59,050 nt of DNA, taken from NCBI GenBank assembly GCA_035628915.1, contig DASPIW010000010.1, forward strand, positions 1 through 59,050. Reading direction: 5' to 3'. This DNA comes from JARBUG01 sp035628915. Its GTDB lineage: Bacteria > Bacillota > Sulfobacillia > Symbiobacteriales > Symbiobacteriaceae. A model generated the notes under the pieces. That model saw only the letters and a program-made list of their open reading frames with translations. It ran no database searches and was not told the DNA's origin. Each line of letters starts with the position of its first letter. The first letter of the stretch is position 1. Below are positions 49,997 to 58,615 of this stretch, piece by piece. The translations under genes and the position numbers were made by a program.

Positions 49997-51324
49997 GAAG
50001 CCTGCAGGCCCGCCTGATCGCCTCTTACGTAGTCCTGGCCCTGCTGGTGCTGGCCGGCATGGGGCTGGTCTTCTCCACGGCCTTTGTCAACTACGCCGAA
50101 AGCATGCGTGAGCAACGCATCAGCGAGCTGATGGACCGGGCGGCGGCGGTGGTGAAGAACTCCCGGGGCGGCCCCGATGCGCTGGTGGCGGAACTGAACC
50201 GCCAGTTCCCCGACCTGGAGTTCACCTTCGTGCCCGGGCTGGTCGTCGTTGCGAAGCAGGGCAGCCAGGTCCGCCTCCCGAGCAAGTTTTTTGACCTGCT
50301 GATGCCTGCCCGTGAGCCGTTCTCGGGCTACACCATCGTCTATACGCCGTTCGGGCTGCCTGTGGGTACGTTCTTCGCGGAGCCCAGGCCGGGCAGCCTG
50401 CTCTTCAAGACCTTCTACCGGGAGATCTTCCTCCTGCTCGCCATGGGCGCCGGTCTGGCGACGCTGCTGGGCTGGTGGTTCAGCCGCTGGCTCGCCCGCC
50501 CCATCTCCCGGCTGACGCAGGCGACGGCAGCCGTGGCCGAAGGGGACTTCCTGCAGACCGTCAGTCCCACCGGCACCACCGAGCTGGACAGCCTGGTCCA
50601 GCAGTTCAACCGCATGGTCCAGCGACTGAGCGAGTCGTTCCGGACGCTCTCCGCGGAGCGGGACGTCGCCCGGCGCTTCGCTTCCGATGCCGCCCACGAG
50701 TTGAAGACACCGCTGACGGCGCTGAAGGCCTACCATGAGACAGCAACAGACCGACCCGAGCGCCTGCAGCAAGTGCTGCCGGGCATGGGCCGGTCGATCG
50801 ATCGGATTGAAGGGATCATCACGGGTCTGCTGCAACTGGCCCGCCTCAGCGAGGGGACCGGGCTGGAGCTGTCTGAATGCGACGCCGCGGAGGCCCTCCG
50901 TGAACTGCTTCCCGGCTACCGCATGCTGGCACGCGACGCCGGGCACACGCTGGAGACTGCGGGATTGGACCAGCCGCTGCCGGTTCGGCTGGACCGCCGG
51001 CTGCTGGAGATCGCCCTGACCAACCTGGTCAGCAACGCCTGCAAATTCACGGCGCCCGGCGGGGTGATTCGCATCGAGGCCGGGCGGAGCGGTCCCGAGG
51101 CCGTTATCGCCGTCAGCGACACCGGCCCGGGCATTGCACCGGACGAAGTGGAGCGCATTTTCGAGCGCTTCCACCGTGGCTCGGACACCCAGACCATCCC
51201 CGGCAGCGGCCTTGGCCTCTCCATCGTCAAGGAAGCCGCCGGCCGGATGGGCGGCCGCGTTACCCTGCATAGCGAAGTGGGAAAGGGCAGCCGCTTCGCC
51301 GTTCACCTGCCGCTGGTGCAGTAG
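49993..51324 (+). CDS. Two-component sensor histidine kinase
   Basis: A 443-residue kinase with two membrane helices (about 10-32 and 140-165) enclosing an extracellular domain of about 105 residues with no recognised fold. A HAMP region (RWLARPISRLTQATAAVAEGDF) is followed by the phosphoacceptor histidine in DAAHELKTPLTALK and an ATP-binding domain with LTNLVSNACKF, VSDTGPGIAPDE and GSGLGLSIVKE. The type resembles kinases that pair with MacB-type exporters and sense envelope stress or peptides; the signal is unknown. Confidence 0.94.
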   Translation: MRSLQARLIASYVVLALLVLAGMGLVFSTAFVNYAESMREQRISELMDRAAAVVKNSRGGPDALVAELNRQFPDLEFTFVPGLVVVAKQGSQVRLPSKFFDLLMPAREPFSGYTIVYTPFGLPVGTFFAEPRPGSLLFKTFYREIFLLLAMGAGLATLLGWWFSRWLARPISRLTQATAAVAEGDFLQTVSPTGTTELDSLVQQFNRMVQRLSESFRTLSAERDVARRFASDAAHELKTPLTALKAYHETATDRPERLQQVLPGMGRSIDRIEGIITGLLQLARLSEGTGLELSECDAAEALRELLPGYRMLARDAGHTLETAGLDQPLPVRLDRRLLEIALTNLVSNACKFTAPGGVIRIEAGRSGPEAVIAVSDTGPGIAPDEVERIFERFHRGSDTQTIPGSGLGLSIVKEAAGRMGGRVTLHSEVGKGSRFAVHLPLVQ

Positions 51325-51331
51325 CTGCGCC

Positions 51332-51997
51332 TTACGCAACCGGCACCGTCTGCGCCCAACCGCGAATGCGCGCCCAGTCGCGGCAGTCGCCTTCCGGCCC
51401 GATGTTGAACGTCCGGTACACCCAGCGTGCCAGCCAGGAATCCTTGCTGGGGTCGGAGCCAAGGCCGGCGAACCAGACTTCGTCCACCGGCCCCACCAGC
51501 GGTCGGACGGCGTCCAGGTAAGCATGACGCTTCTGCTTGCTCTTTTCGTCGTCGCCGAGGTTCATGATGTGCACGCAGTACAGCACCAGCGGTACTCGGT
51601 TAAGCGCCTTCCGGTTGTTCTTGACGAACTCCACCGCTTCGGGCAGCCACTGGCCGCCGTTGATGGCGCTGCCCATGATGATCGCATCGTAGCCGTCCGT
51701 GCGCGGGTTCTCCTTGACGGGCTTGACATCGACGGCGAAACCGCGGCTGCCCAGAGTCTCCCCGATGGCGGCGGCTACGCCGACGGTGGAACCGGTGCGG
51801 GTGGCATAGGTCACGAGAATACGCTTGCTCATCGTCTGATCCTCTCCAAACGTAAAGTCAGGTGTTTCCGGTTCCGCATCCTTGGCCGCAGAGTCGCCGA
51901 GCGCCGCACAGCCGATTCCCGAGGCGAGGGCCACGGTCCCAACAGTCAACCCGGCGACTTTCAGAAAATCCCGGCGGGTCATCGATTTTTCAGCCAT
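51332..51997 (-). CDS. Flavodoxin-domain protein with a twin-arginine signal
   Basis: A 221-residue protein. Residues 1-35 are a Tat signal (MTRRDFLKVAGLTVGTVALASG) ending in a possible lipobox (GIGC). The mature part is flavodoxin-like: KRILVTYATRTGSTVGVAAAIG binds the FMN phosphate, followed by YDAIIMGSAINGGQWLPEAVEF. It resembles menaquinone-dependent protoporphyrinogen oxidase (HemG)-type flavodoxins. Exporting a folded flavoprotein by Tat is plausible, but flavodoxins are normally cytoplasmic. ATG 51997 follows AAGGAGGAA. It is the second gene of a short leftward operon. Confidence 0.85.
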   Translation of the reverse strand: MAEKSMTRRDFLKVAGLTVGTVALASGIGCAALGDSAAKDAEPETPDFTFGEDQTMSKRILVTYATRTGSTVGVAAAIGETLGSRGFAVDVKPVKENPRTDGYDAIIMGSAINGGQWLPEAVEFVKNNRKALNRVPLVLYCVHIMNLGDDEKSKQKRHAYLDAVRPLVGPVDEVWFAGLGSDPSKDSWLARWVYRTFNIGPEGDCRDWARIRGWAQTVPVA

Positions 51998-52007
51998 GGT
52001 TCCTCCT

Positions 52008-52217
52008 TCATTTGCCATTCCTGTCCACCAGCCTGACGGACAGGAGAATCAGGTTCATGTGGCAGATGACGGTCAGCAGCCCCACCAGGGCCGACTGATC
52101 GGGGGCCGGCCCTGTCAGGACCGTCTCGCCCGCTTCCGTCGCCGTGCAGGAGAATCCGTCAAACCAGTCGGCCCAGTTCGCCGGCAGGCGCCCTGCCACC
52201 CGAATTTCGTACCGCAT
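52008..52217 (-). CDS. Small soluble protein upstream of the flavodoxin gene
   Basis: A 69-residue protein (RYEIRVAGRLPANWADWFDGF, then ETVLTGPAPDQSALVGLLTVI and a final LILLSVRLV). The layout of an edge strand, WADWFDG and GPAPDQSAL is one I associate with small conserved proteins of unknown function in GC-rich bacteria. ATG 52217 lies 9 nt after GGGGAGG; ATG 52223 is only 3 nt away. The ribosome site of the flavodoxin gene overlaps its stop, so the two are coupled. Confidence 0.65.
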   Translation of the reverse strand: MRYEIRVAGRLPANWADWFDGFSCTATEAGETVLTGPAPDQSALVGLLTVICHMNLILLSVRLVDRNGK

Positions 52218-52222
52218 AAACA

Positions 52223-52272
52223 TCAGCCTCCCCGGTCTCTGACCCCATTCTGGGGCTAAACCGGAGAGGCTG
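52223..52272 (-). promoter_or_regulatory. Leader hairpin that covers a ribosome site
   Basis: On the minus strand CAGCCTCTCCGG (52272-52261) pairs with CCGGGGAGGCTG (52234-52223), with an inner AGCCCCA/TGGGGT-type stem. The second arm contains the GGGGAGG that serves the start at 52217, so folding would hide it. Confidence 0.5.
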
Positions 52273-52314
52273 AACATCTATCCAAAGGTATAACTTCACT
52301 TTGGCAGGTGACGG

Positions 52315-52413
52315 TCAGATCTCCCGCCTTTTCGGTGCGATCCACCTCTCGCCCCGCTCCACGGGCTTGATCAGCACCGTCCGACGGTCGGACGTACGAG
52401 GCAGCGAGTTCGT
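52315..52413 (-). CDS. Possible 32-residue basic peptide with ACG at the start position
   Basis: A short frame ends at 52315 and reads back to ACG 52413 (TNSLPRTSDRRTVLIKPVER, then GERWIAPKRREI), with GGGGGAG exactly 7 nt upstream. The composition looks protein-like and strongly basic. No ATG, GTG or TTG is in frame at a useful place. It may be a remnant or a weakly started gene. The rest of 52278-52519 has a perfect GTCCGAC-G-GTCGGAC palindrome (52379-52393) and no other gene. Confidence 0.22.
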   Translation of the reverse strand, partial: TNSLPRTSDRRTVLIKPVERGERWIAPKRREI

Positions 52414-52519
52414 TCACGTTCTCCCCCAAATAATCTCAATCGGGATGCCATTACGTTGATACTTCACGCTATAATGTCAATTAGAACCGGAAGAATATGA
52501 TCAGCTCAGGAGTGGGAAT

Positions 52520-53251
52520 ATGCGCAAGAGTATGGTGGGTCTGATTGCCGCAGCGGCACTGCTCATCGGCGTTGTCGCGGGCGCAGGGGCGGAGAGCATT
52601 CGCAAGAGCATCGAGGTCGAGTATCCGGGCATCCAGGTAAGAGTCGACGGCAAAGCAGTCGATTCGGGCGCCTCGCAGCCCTTCATCGTCCTGGCGGAAG
52701 GGCGTACATATGTGCCCGCACGGGCGCTCGCAGAGGCGCTCGGCGGCAAAGTAGCCTGGGACGATGCCTCGAAGTCGGTGCTGGTCTACACCTCCAGATA
52801 CGTCGAGGCCGCCACGGCGGGCGAGACGACGACCTATCGCATGCCCTATCAGGGCGCAAGCATCAGACTGCCCTCTGCCTGGAACAGGAAGAACGATGAC
52901 GACAACCTGCTGGCCGTCACCGGACCCGGGTCCATGGTGATCGTCAACTGGGGGCAGATGCCGGACGGGGTGCCCTTCCAGACCATGGTTGCGGCCACTG
53001 TCGAGGGCTTTCGGAACGCCGCTGAGTTTGAGGTCACTTCTCAGAAGTCCATTGCCCCGATCAAGGGCGCTTTCGCCGCCCAAGAACTAATGGGCACCAT
53101 GGGCGCCGGCCAGGTGAGCGTACCCTACCGGATGCGTCTGTTCGCCGAGGGAACCAACTTCTGGATGGTGATGGTCACGTATGATGCCGCCAGTGATGAA
53201 GGCGGAGTCAAAGCGGGCCAGATCATGGACGGTTTCGCACTCGGCCAATAG
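52520..53251 (+). CDS. Exported protein with copper-amine-oxidase-N-like domain
   Basis: A 243-residue protein with a Sec signal (residues 1-24, cleavage after AGA or AEA). Residues about 32-95 form the surface module (IEVEYPGIQVRVDGKAVDSG, YVPARALAEALGGKVAWDDASKSV). The C-terminal part (about 108-240) is a separate alpha/beta domain (YQGASIRLPSAWNRK, TYDAASDEGGVKAGQIMDG) similar in flavour to lipoprotein domains that recognise cell-wall or stress signals. It is single-gene, with a TATAAT at 52470-52475 and a strong terminator. Confidence 0.75.
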   Translation: MRKSMVGLIAAAALLIGVVAGAGAESIRKSIEVEYPGIQVRVDGKAVDSGASQPFIVLAEGRTYVPARALAEALGGKVAWDDASKSVLVYTSRYVEAATAGETTTYRMPYQGASIRLPSAWNRKNDDDNLLAVTGPGSMVIVNWGQMPDGVPFQTMVAATVEGFRNAAEFEVTSQKSIAPIKGAFAAQELMGTMGAGQVSVPYRMRLFAEGTNFWMVMVTYDAASDEGGVKAGQIMDGFALGQ

Positions 53252-53261
53252 GGACAGAAAA

Positions 53262-53294
53262 GACCCGCCGCAGCTGACTGAGGCGGGTCCCCCT
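53262..53294. terminator. Rho-independent terminator between convergent genes
   Basis: A stem GACCCGCC / GGCGGGTC followed by CCCCTTTTT on the plus strand. It lies between the exported protein gene and the leftward hydrolase gene. Confidence 0.85.
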
Positions 53295-53296
53295 TT

Positions 53297-54283
53297 TTAG
53301 GGGAGCACGAACCGGACCCCGTCACGGCGCAGGCGGCCCTGTTTTTCCATATAGACCAGATGCGCCAGCGCCTCGGACATGGCAAACCGCACCTGGTGGA
53401 TCGTCAGTCTCCCCGGCTCGAAGACCCGCTCGCACACCTCCCAGGCCGTCGCCCCGTGCCGGCACTCCGCCTCCATGCGGTCCAGCCGCTCTGCGTGATG
53501 GTGCCTGATCGCCGCGGCCCGCCCCGCCACATCCGTAATGATGTTGCGATGGCCGGGCAGGGCCAGGCGGGCGCCCAGCGCCTCCACGCGGGCCAGCGAC
53601 CCGAGATAGTCTTCCAGCGGATTGGGCCGGCAGTCAGGCCAGAGGCTGACGTTCGGCGTGATCTTGTCCAGCAGCATGTCATTGGCGATCAGAATGCCCG
53701 AGTCCGGGTCCCAAAAGACGGCCAGGCCATCTGAATGGCCAGGCAGCCAGAGGACTTCATACTCCGCTGCCCCCACGGCAAAGCGCGATCCCGTCGGGAT
53801 CGGCTGCATCTGTGCGAGCGGCTGCACGTTCCCCCACTGGTGATGGTGGAGGGCGGAGATGGCCGCCGCCGTCTCCACCGGCATCCCTTCCGCAGTGAAG
53901 AAGTCCTGGAGCGCCCGTGCCTGCTGCTCCATGCCCATGCCCCAGAACAGCTCGACCTGCCGGAGCTCCGGCTCGTGCAGAAAAGCCGGCGCCCCCGTCA
54001 GCTGCTGCAGCCAGCCAGCACCGCCCATATGGTCCGGGTGATAGTGCGTAACGAGAATCCGGTCGACGTCCTGCGCCCGGATGCCGATTTCGGCGAATGC
54101 CCGCGGCCACGCATCAACGGCGAGGGCATCGTGAAAGCCCGCGTCGACGATCGTCCAGCCCGCCGGGCCCTGGCAGAGGTAACAGTTGACGTACTTCAGG
54201 GGAATCGGGACCGGAATGGGCACCAGAAAGATCCCGTCGGCAACTTCTGCCGGCGATTTGTAAGGGGGTTGCAGAACTGACAA
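53297..54283 (-). CDS. Metallo-beta-lactamase-fold hydrolase
   Basis: A 328-residue enzyme. The metal-binding motif is THYHPDHMGG, further ligands are in LWLPGHSDG (His), ILIANDML (Asp) and LPGHRN (His). A C-terminal winged-helix-like region (about 265-325, HQVRFAMSEALAHLVYMEKQGRL) is the BLACT-type tail seen in LACTB2-like proteins. The substrate may be a thioester, lactone or nucleic acid. No ATG is available; TTG 54283 is chosen, 10 nt after GGGAGGG. It is divergent from the phospholipase-D-like lipoprotein gene. Confidence 0.88.
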   Translation of the reverse strand: MSVLQPPYKSPAEVADGIFLVPIPVPIPLKYVNCYLCQGPAGWTIVDAGFHDALAVDAWPRAFAEIGIRAQDVDRILVTHYHPDHMGGAGWLQQLTGAPAFLHEPELRQVELFWGMGMEQQARALQDFFTAEGMPVETAAAISALHHHQWGNVQPLAQMQPIPTGSRFAVGAAEYEVLWLPGHSDGLAVFWDPDSGILIANDMLLDKITPNVSLWPDCRPNPLEDYLGSLARVEALGARLALPGHRNIITDVAGRAAAIRHHHAERLDRMEAECRHGATAWEVCERVFEPGRLTIHQVRFAMSEALAHLVYMEKQGRLRRDGVRFVLP

Positions 54284-54393
54284 GAGAATGGTTCCCTCCC
54301 AGGTGATTAAGGTAGACCGGCGGCAGGCAAGAGCGGCACCAGCAGCGAATACAACCAATTCGTAAGCCACACGAGAATGGGAGAGAAGTAGCT

Positions 54394-56481
54394 GTGCAAC
54401 GCCGGCTCCTCGCCGCACTCGCCGCGTTTCTTTTGCTCGCCCCGCTCCTTTCCGCCTGCGCCAGCAAGGGCGATCTGGAAGCGGCCAACGATATTCGCAT
54501 CTATCAGGCACTGCCTGTTGCCCGCAGCAGTCAACTCGTGGAAACCGAAGGTGAAGGCGAAGCAATCGCGCTGGTCAACACCGGCGCCGAACCGCACACG
54601 GTATCCGGCTGGTCGGTGGAAACGGGTTCCGGCCGGGTCCTCTTGCCGAAGCTGACCATCGAAGCGGGCCGGATCATCTACCTGGCCAACGACGCCCAGT
54701 ACTTCGCGAAATACTGGAACTTCGCCCCTCACTACGAATACGGGCAGGACACCGACAAGGCCGTTCCGGACCTGAAGCTCACAGGCACGAATCCACCGGT
54801 GATGAACGACCAGGGCGACGTGATACGCCTTTTGGACGACAAGGCCAAGTTAATCGATATTCTTGCGTACGGCACGGTATCAAACGCCCCAGCCCCCTGG
54901 TCCGGGCCGCCCGTCGAACTGGTCAACTCGTTCCCGCTGATCCCCGCCAACCAGGTCATCACCCGGCTCAGGCAGGGCACGGCGTATCGCATGGAATCGC
55001 GGGCCGAGTCCTGGTCCGGCGGCACCCGCATGGCGCCCCAGCGGGTCTACTTCGCCGGCCAGACCGACTTTCCCGTCAAGACCGTCAGCGGCCCCATGAC
55101 CATCACTGCCGCCGCGGCGCCGGACAATACCGGGCCCTTGCTGCTGTCGCTGATCGACAGGGCCAAAAAGTCCATCCGGCTGGTCGCGTACCAGTTCAAC
55201 CACAAGGAAGTGGCGGAGCACCTGGTGGCGGCGGCCCGGCGGGGCGTCAAAGTGCAGGTGGGCGTGGAGCGCAATCCCGGGGGCGGCGACCTGTTCGACT
55301 CGGACAAGGAAGCCCAGGAGCTTCTCGCCAAGGGCGGCGTGGAGATCCTCTACTACTACAAATGGGACGGGGACCTCTCGACGGCCCTCAATCCAATCCA
55401 CAGCAAGTACGGCATTTTCGATGATGAGACGGTCTTCGTCTCGTCGGGCAACTTCACCAACTCCAGCTACGCGATGGACAGCGCCTGCGGTAACCGTGAG
55501 TGGATGGCCGTCTTTGCGGATAACCCCGACATGATCGACCTGATCAAGGACATCTGGGAAGCCGATTTCGGCACGGGGTACGCCGGGGTGCGCCACTACG
55601 GCGAAAAGCTCGACCGCCCCCTCCGGCCCGACACGTACGATCCCGGCCCCTGCCTTACGTACAAGGCTGTCAAGCCCGAGCCGGCCACGTTCAGCGGCAA
55701 GGCGACGGTCACCCGCATTCTCTCACCCGACAATACCATGGACCGCGAGAACGGCTTTCTCGGCATCCTGCGCAACGCCAAACAGGAGCTGCTCATCAGC
55801 GCGAACTACATCAACAAGTGGTGGGGGCCGGCGCCCGCGGAGCAGAACTTCACCGAATACCCGCAGCCTTACCTGACGGAGATTGTGGCAGCGGCCCGCC
55901 GCGGCGTCGACGTCAAGGTGATCCTCGACCGCAAGGTGACGCTCAACTCCAAGCGGGACAATCATTATGTGGTTGACTATCTGAACGGCCTCGCGCAAAT
56001 GGAGCAGCTGAAGCTGGAAGCCCGCCTGGTCAACGCCGACGGCGCCGGCATCGGGCGAACCTATCACAACAAGTCGCTGATCGTCGACGGCGCCGTGGTG
56101 ATCTCGTCGATTAACGGGTCGGAAAACAGCTTTCGGTACGCCCGCGAACTGGCGCTGAAGATCGACGAGATGCCGCAGGTGACCAACTACTACCGGGACC
56201 TGTTCATGCACGACTGGAACGCCAGTGCCAGGCCCAACATGCCGGCAGACCTGACAGCCCACCCGCGCAACGACGGCACCTTCCTCCACTGGTCCAGGAA
56301 CCCGGAAACGGACGTGACCCGGTACGAAATCTACTACAGACCCAACCAGGACGCTACATGGATGAAGGTAGGCACCGCAACCTTGCCCGAATTCGCCGAT
56401 TCCCGCGAAGAGGGAATCTGGGGGGTGACGGCGGTGACGAAAGCCGGTGCCGTCTCGCACTACGCCGAGGTCAACCGTTGA
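54394..56481 (+). CDS. Phospholipase-D-like lipoprotein with lamin-tail-like and fibronectin-like domains
   Basis: A 695-residue surface protein. Residues 1-23 are a lipoprotein signal (LLSAC). Residues about 33-165 form a lamin-tail-like beta domain (EAIALVNTGAEPHTVSGWSV, DVIRLLDDKAKLIDILAYG). Two PLD half-sites follow: HSKYGIFDDETVFVSSGNFT near 335 and HNKSLIVDGAVVISSINGSE near 560, each with the HxK(x4)D catalytic set. The tail (about 615-695, YEIYYRPNQDATWMKVG) is fibronectin III-like. It is probably a secreted phosphodiesterase or nuclease on the cell surface. GTG 54394 follows GGGAGAGAA. The LytS-type kinase gene begins 25 nt later. Confidence 0.88.
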   Translation: MQRRLLAALAAFLLLAPLLSACASKGDLEAANDIRIYQALPVARSSQLVETEGEGEAIALVNTGAEPHTVSGWSVETGSGRVLLPKLTIEAGRIIYLANDAQYFAKYWNFAPHYEYGQDTDKAVPDLKLTGTNPPVMNDQGDVIRLLDDKAKLIDILAYGTVSNAPAPWSGPPVELVNSFPLIPANQVITRLRQGTAYRMESRAESWSGGTRMAPQRVYFAGQTDFPVKTVSGPMTITAAAAPDNTGPLLLSLIDRAKKSIRLVAYQFNHKEVAEHLVAAARRGVKVQVGVERNPGGGDLFDSDKEAQELLAKGGVEILYYYKWDGDLSTALNPIHSKYGIFDDETVFVSSGNFTNSSYAMDSACGNREWMAVFADNPDMIDLIKDIWEADFGTGYAGVRHYGEKLDRPLRPDTYDPGPCLTYKAVKPEPATFSGKATVTRILSPDNTMDRENGFLGILRNAKQELLISANYINKWWGPAPAEQNFTEYPQPYLTEIVAAARRGVDVKVILDRKVTLNSKRDNHYVVDYLNGLAQMEQLKLEARLVNADGAGIGRTYHNKSLIVDGAVVISSINGSENSFRYARELALKIDEMPQVTNYYRDLFMHDWNASARPNMPADLTAHPRNDGTFLHWSRNPETDVTRYEIYYRPNQDATWMKVGTATLPEFADSREEGIWGVTAVTKAGAVSHYAEVNR

Positions 56482-56506
56482 TGGGTCAGGAAGGAGGACG
56501 GCGGAC

Positions 56507-57844
56507 ATGAGGCCGCTTACACGCAGACGATTGCTCCTCGCGGTCACTTTCTCCGCCGTGCTGTGCCAGCTGCTGATCATCTGGACGCCGCCGCATTGGC
56601 GGGTGTACGCCCAAATCGCTCTGGCTGCACAGATTCTTGTCCTCTGCTACCTGGTTCTGAAGGCTAATGCGCCCGAGGAGGAGCCGCCTTCCAAAGGGCT
56701 GCTGGAGTCGATCTCGAGCTTCGACACGACGCTGCGCATTGGCGATGAGACGCTGGATTACCTCAAGCAGGGTTTGAACGAAGAGTCGGCCCAGAAGATC
56801 TGCGAGATCATCCACAAGATCACGGAAGTGGACGCCGTGGCCATTACGGACGACCGCGGGATTCTGGGATTCCACGGTGTGGGCTGCCGGCGGCACCGCC
56901 AGGGCGGGCCGATTCTGACCGGCGCCACGGCCAAAGTGCTGGCGAGCGGGGAGACGATGATCGTCACCGACCCCCGGATTCTCTCCTGCGACGAGCAGGA
57001 CTGCCCCCACCCGCTCAAGAGCGCCGTCATTACGCCGCTGCGGTACCGGGGGCGGGTGGTCGGCACCTTCAAGCTCTACCGGTCTTCATCACAGCCGTTT
57101 CCCCACTACATTCACCGGCTTGCGGTAGGCATCGCTGCCCTCCTGGGCATTCAAATGGAACTGGGCGAAGCGGACCGGCAGCGCGAGCTGGTGACCAAGG
57201 CCCGGTTTGAAGCCCTGCAGGCCCAGATTCGGCCGCACTTCCTATTTAACGTGCTCAATACGATTATTCTGCTGACCCGGACGGACGTGGCCAAAGCCCG
57301 GGAACTGCTGATTACCCTGGCTCAGTTCTTCCGCCGGACGCTGGCCAACCGGGGCAACCAGATCACCCTGGCCGACGAAGTGGAGTACGTCAACACGTAC
57401 CTCTCGCTGGAAAAAGCCCGCTTTGGCGACAAGCTTCAGGTCCGGATGCGGATCGACCCGGAACTGCTGCGAATGCAGGTCCCGGTCCTGACCCTGCAGC
57501 CCCTCGTGGAGAACGCCGTGGTGCATGGCCTGGCGCCGAAGGAAGACGGTGGCCGGATCGCCATCCGGATTCACCGGGTCCACGACGATGCGCACCTCTT
57601 CCTGTGCGACAGCGGCGTGGGCATCGGGATGGCCGACCAGCCCCGGGTGTTTGAAGAAGGCTACGGCGAGAACATGGGTCTGGGATTGACGAACGTCAAC
57701 GAGCGCCTGATCTCGCTGTATGGCGAAGAATACGGCCTGCGCATCCGCTCCCGCCCGGGGCGGGGCACGGCGGTGCTGGTGCGGATTCCCCTCAGACAGG
57801 GAGAGGTGCGTAGGGATGATGCTGAAAGCGCTGATCGTCGATGA
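56507..57844 (+). CDS. LytS-type sensor histidine kinase
   Basis: A 445-residue kinase with two N-terminal helices (about 10-30 and 35-52), then a GAF-like domain (about 70-215) holding clustered cysteines and histidines (GVGCRRHRQ, LSCDEQDCPH) that could bind metal or a cluster. The phosphoacceptor histidine is in QIRPHFLFNVLNTI and the ATP lid in DSGVGIGMAD and GLGLTNVNERL. The family usually pairs with LytTR regulators controlling wall, autolysis or carbon-uptake genes. ATG 56507 follows AAGGAGGA. It overlaps the regulator gene by 29 bp. Confidence 0.93.
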   Translation: MRPLTRRRLLLAVTFSAVLCQLLIIWTPPHWRVYAQIALAAQILVLCYLVLKANAPEEEPPSKGLLESISSFDTTLRIGDETLDYLKQGLNEESAQKICEIIHKITEVDAVAITDDRGILGFHGVGCRRHRQGGPILTGATAKVLASGETMIVTDPRILSCDEQDCPHPLKSAVITPLRYRGRVVGTFKLYRSSSQPFPHYIHRLAVGIAALLGIQMELGEADRQRELVTKARFEALQAQIRPHFLFNVLNTIILLTRTDVAKARELLITLAQFFRRTLANRGNQITLADEVEYVNTYLSLEKARFGDKLQVRMRIDPELLRMQVPVLTLQPLVENAVVHGLAPKEDGGRIAIRIHRVHDDAHLFLCDSGVGIGMADQPRVFEEGYGENMGLGLTNVNERLISLYGEEYGLRIRSRPGRGTAVLVRIPLRQGEVRRDDAESADRR

Positions 57845-58586
57845 TGAATACCCGGCCCGGATGGAGCTGCGGTACCAGCTTGAGAACTTTCCGGACGTGG
57901 AGATCATCGGCGAGGCGACCAACGCCCGTGAGGCGTTGCGCCTGATTGGCGCGCTCGATTACGACGTGATTTTTTTGGACGTACAGATGCCGGGCATGAC
58001 GGGCATTGAGCTGGTCAAGCAGCTCAAGGGCCGCGAGCCGATGCCCAAAGTCGTCTTTGTGACGGCGTATGAGAACCACGCCGTCTCCGCGTTCGAACTG
58101 CGGGCCGTGGACTATCTGCTCAAGCCGTTTGACGGTCACCGCCTGGCGGAGACGATTCAGCGCCTGCGGGAACTGGTCGCCCACGGCGAGGCCGGGGTGG
58201 CGCACGAGAGAGCCGGGGAAGAGGCGCCGCCCGCCAAACGCCATTCGGCGCCCAGCTTCCTGATGGCCGAGAAAGATGAGAAGCAGATCCCCGTTCCGCT
58301 GGGCGATGTGATCTTCATCTTTTCCGAAGGATACAACGTGTTCGCGCAGACGTATCACGAGCGGTTGCTGGTGCGCGCCACCCTGCAGGAACTGACGGAC
58401 CGGCTGCCGGCTGACCATTTCTTCCGGTCCCACCGGAGCTACCTGGTCAACATCTTCCAGGTCAAGGAGATCAGCCCGTATTTCAACGGGGCCTATCTGC
58501 TCAAAATGAAGGACAAGGACCAGTCGGAAGTGATCGTCAGCCGCAGCAACGTCAAGCGGATGAAGGAGCTCTTTTCGATGTCATAA
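57816..58586 (+). CDS. LytTR-family response regulator
   Basis: A 256-residue regulator. The receiver (1-118) has IVDDEYPAR, the phosphoacceptor in VIFLDVQMPGM, and the switch residues in FVTAYENHAV and LLKPFDG. The LytTR DNA-binding domain (about 150-250) contains DVIFIFSEGYNVFAQT, HFFRSHRSYLVNI and the C-terminal VIVSRSNVKRMKELF. ATG 57816 lies inside the kinase gene, after GGAGAGG, so translation is coupled. Confidence 0.95.
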   Translation: MMLKALIVDDEYPARMELRYQLENFPDVEIIGEATNAREALRLIGALDYDVIFLDVQMPGMTGIELVKQLKGREPMPKVVFVTAYENHAVSAFELRAVDYLLKPFDGHRLAETIQRLRELVAHGEAGVAHERAGEEAPPAKRHSAPSFLMAEKDEKQIPVPLGDVIFIFSEGYNVFAQTYHERLLVRATLQELTDRLPADHFFRSHRSYLVNIFQVKEISPYFNGAYLLKMKDKDQSEVIVSRSNVKRMKELFSMS

Positions 58587-58615
58587 TGGGCAGACTACCC
58601 GGTGGAGGTGTGCTC

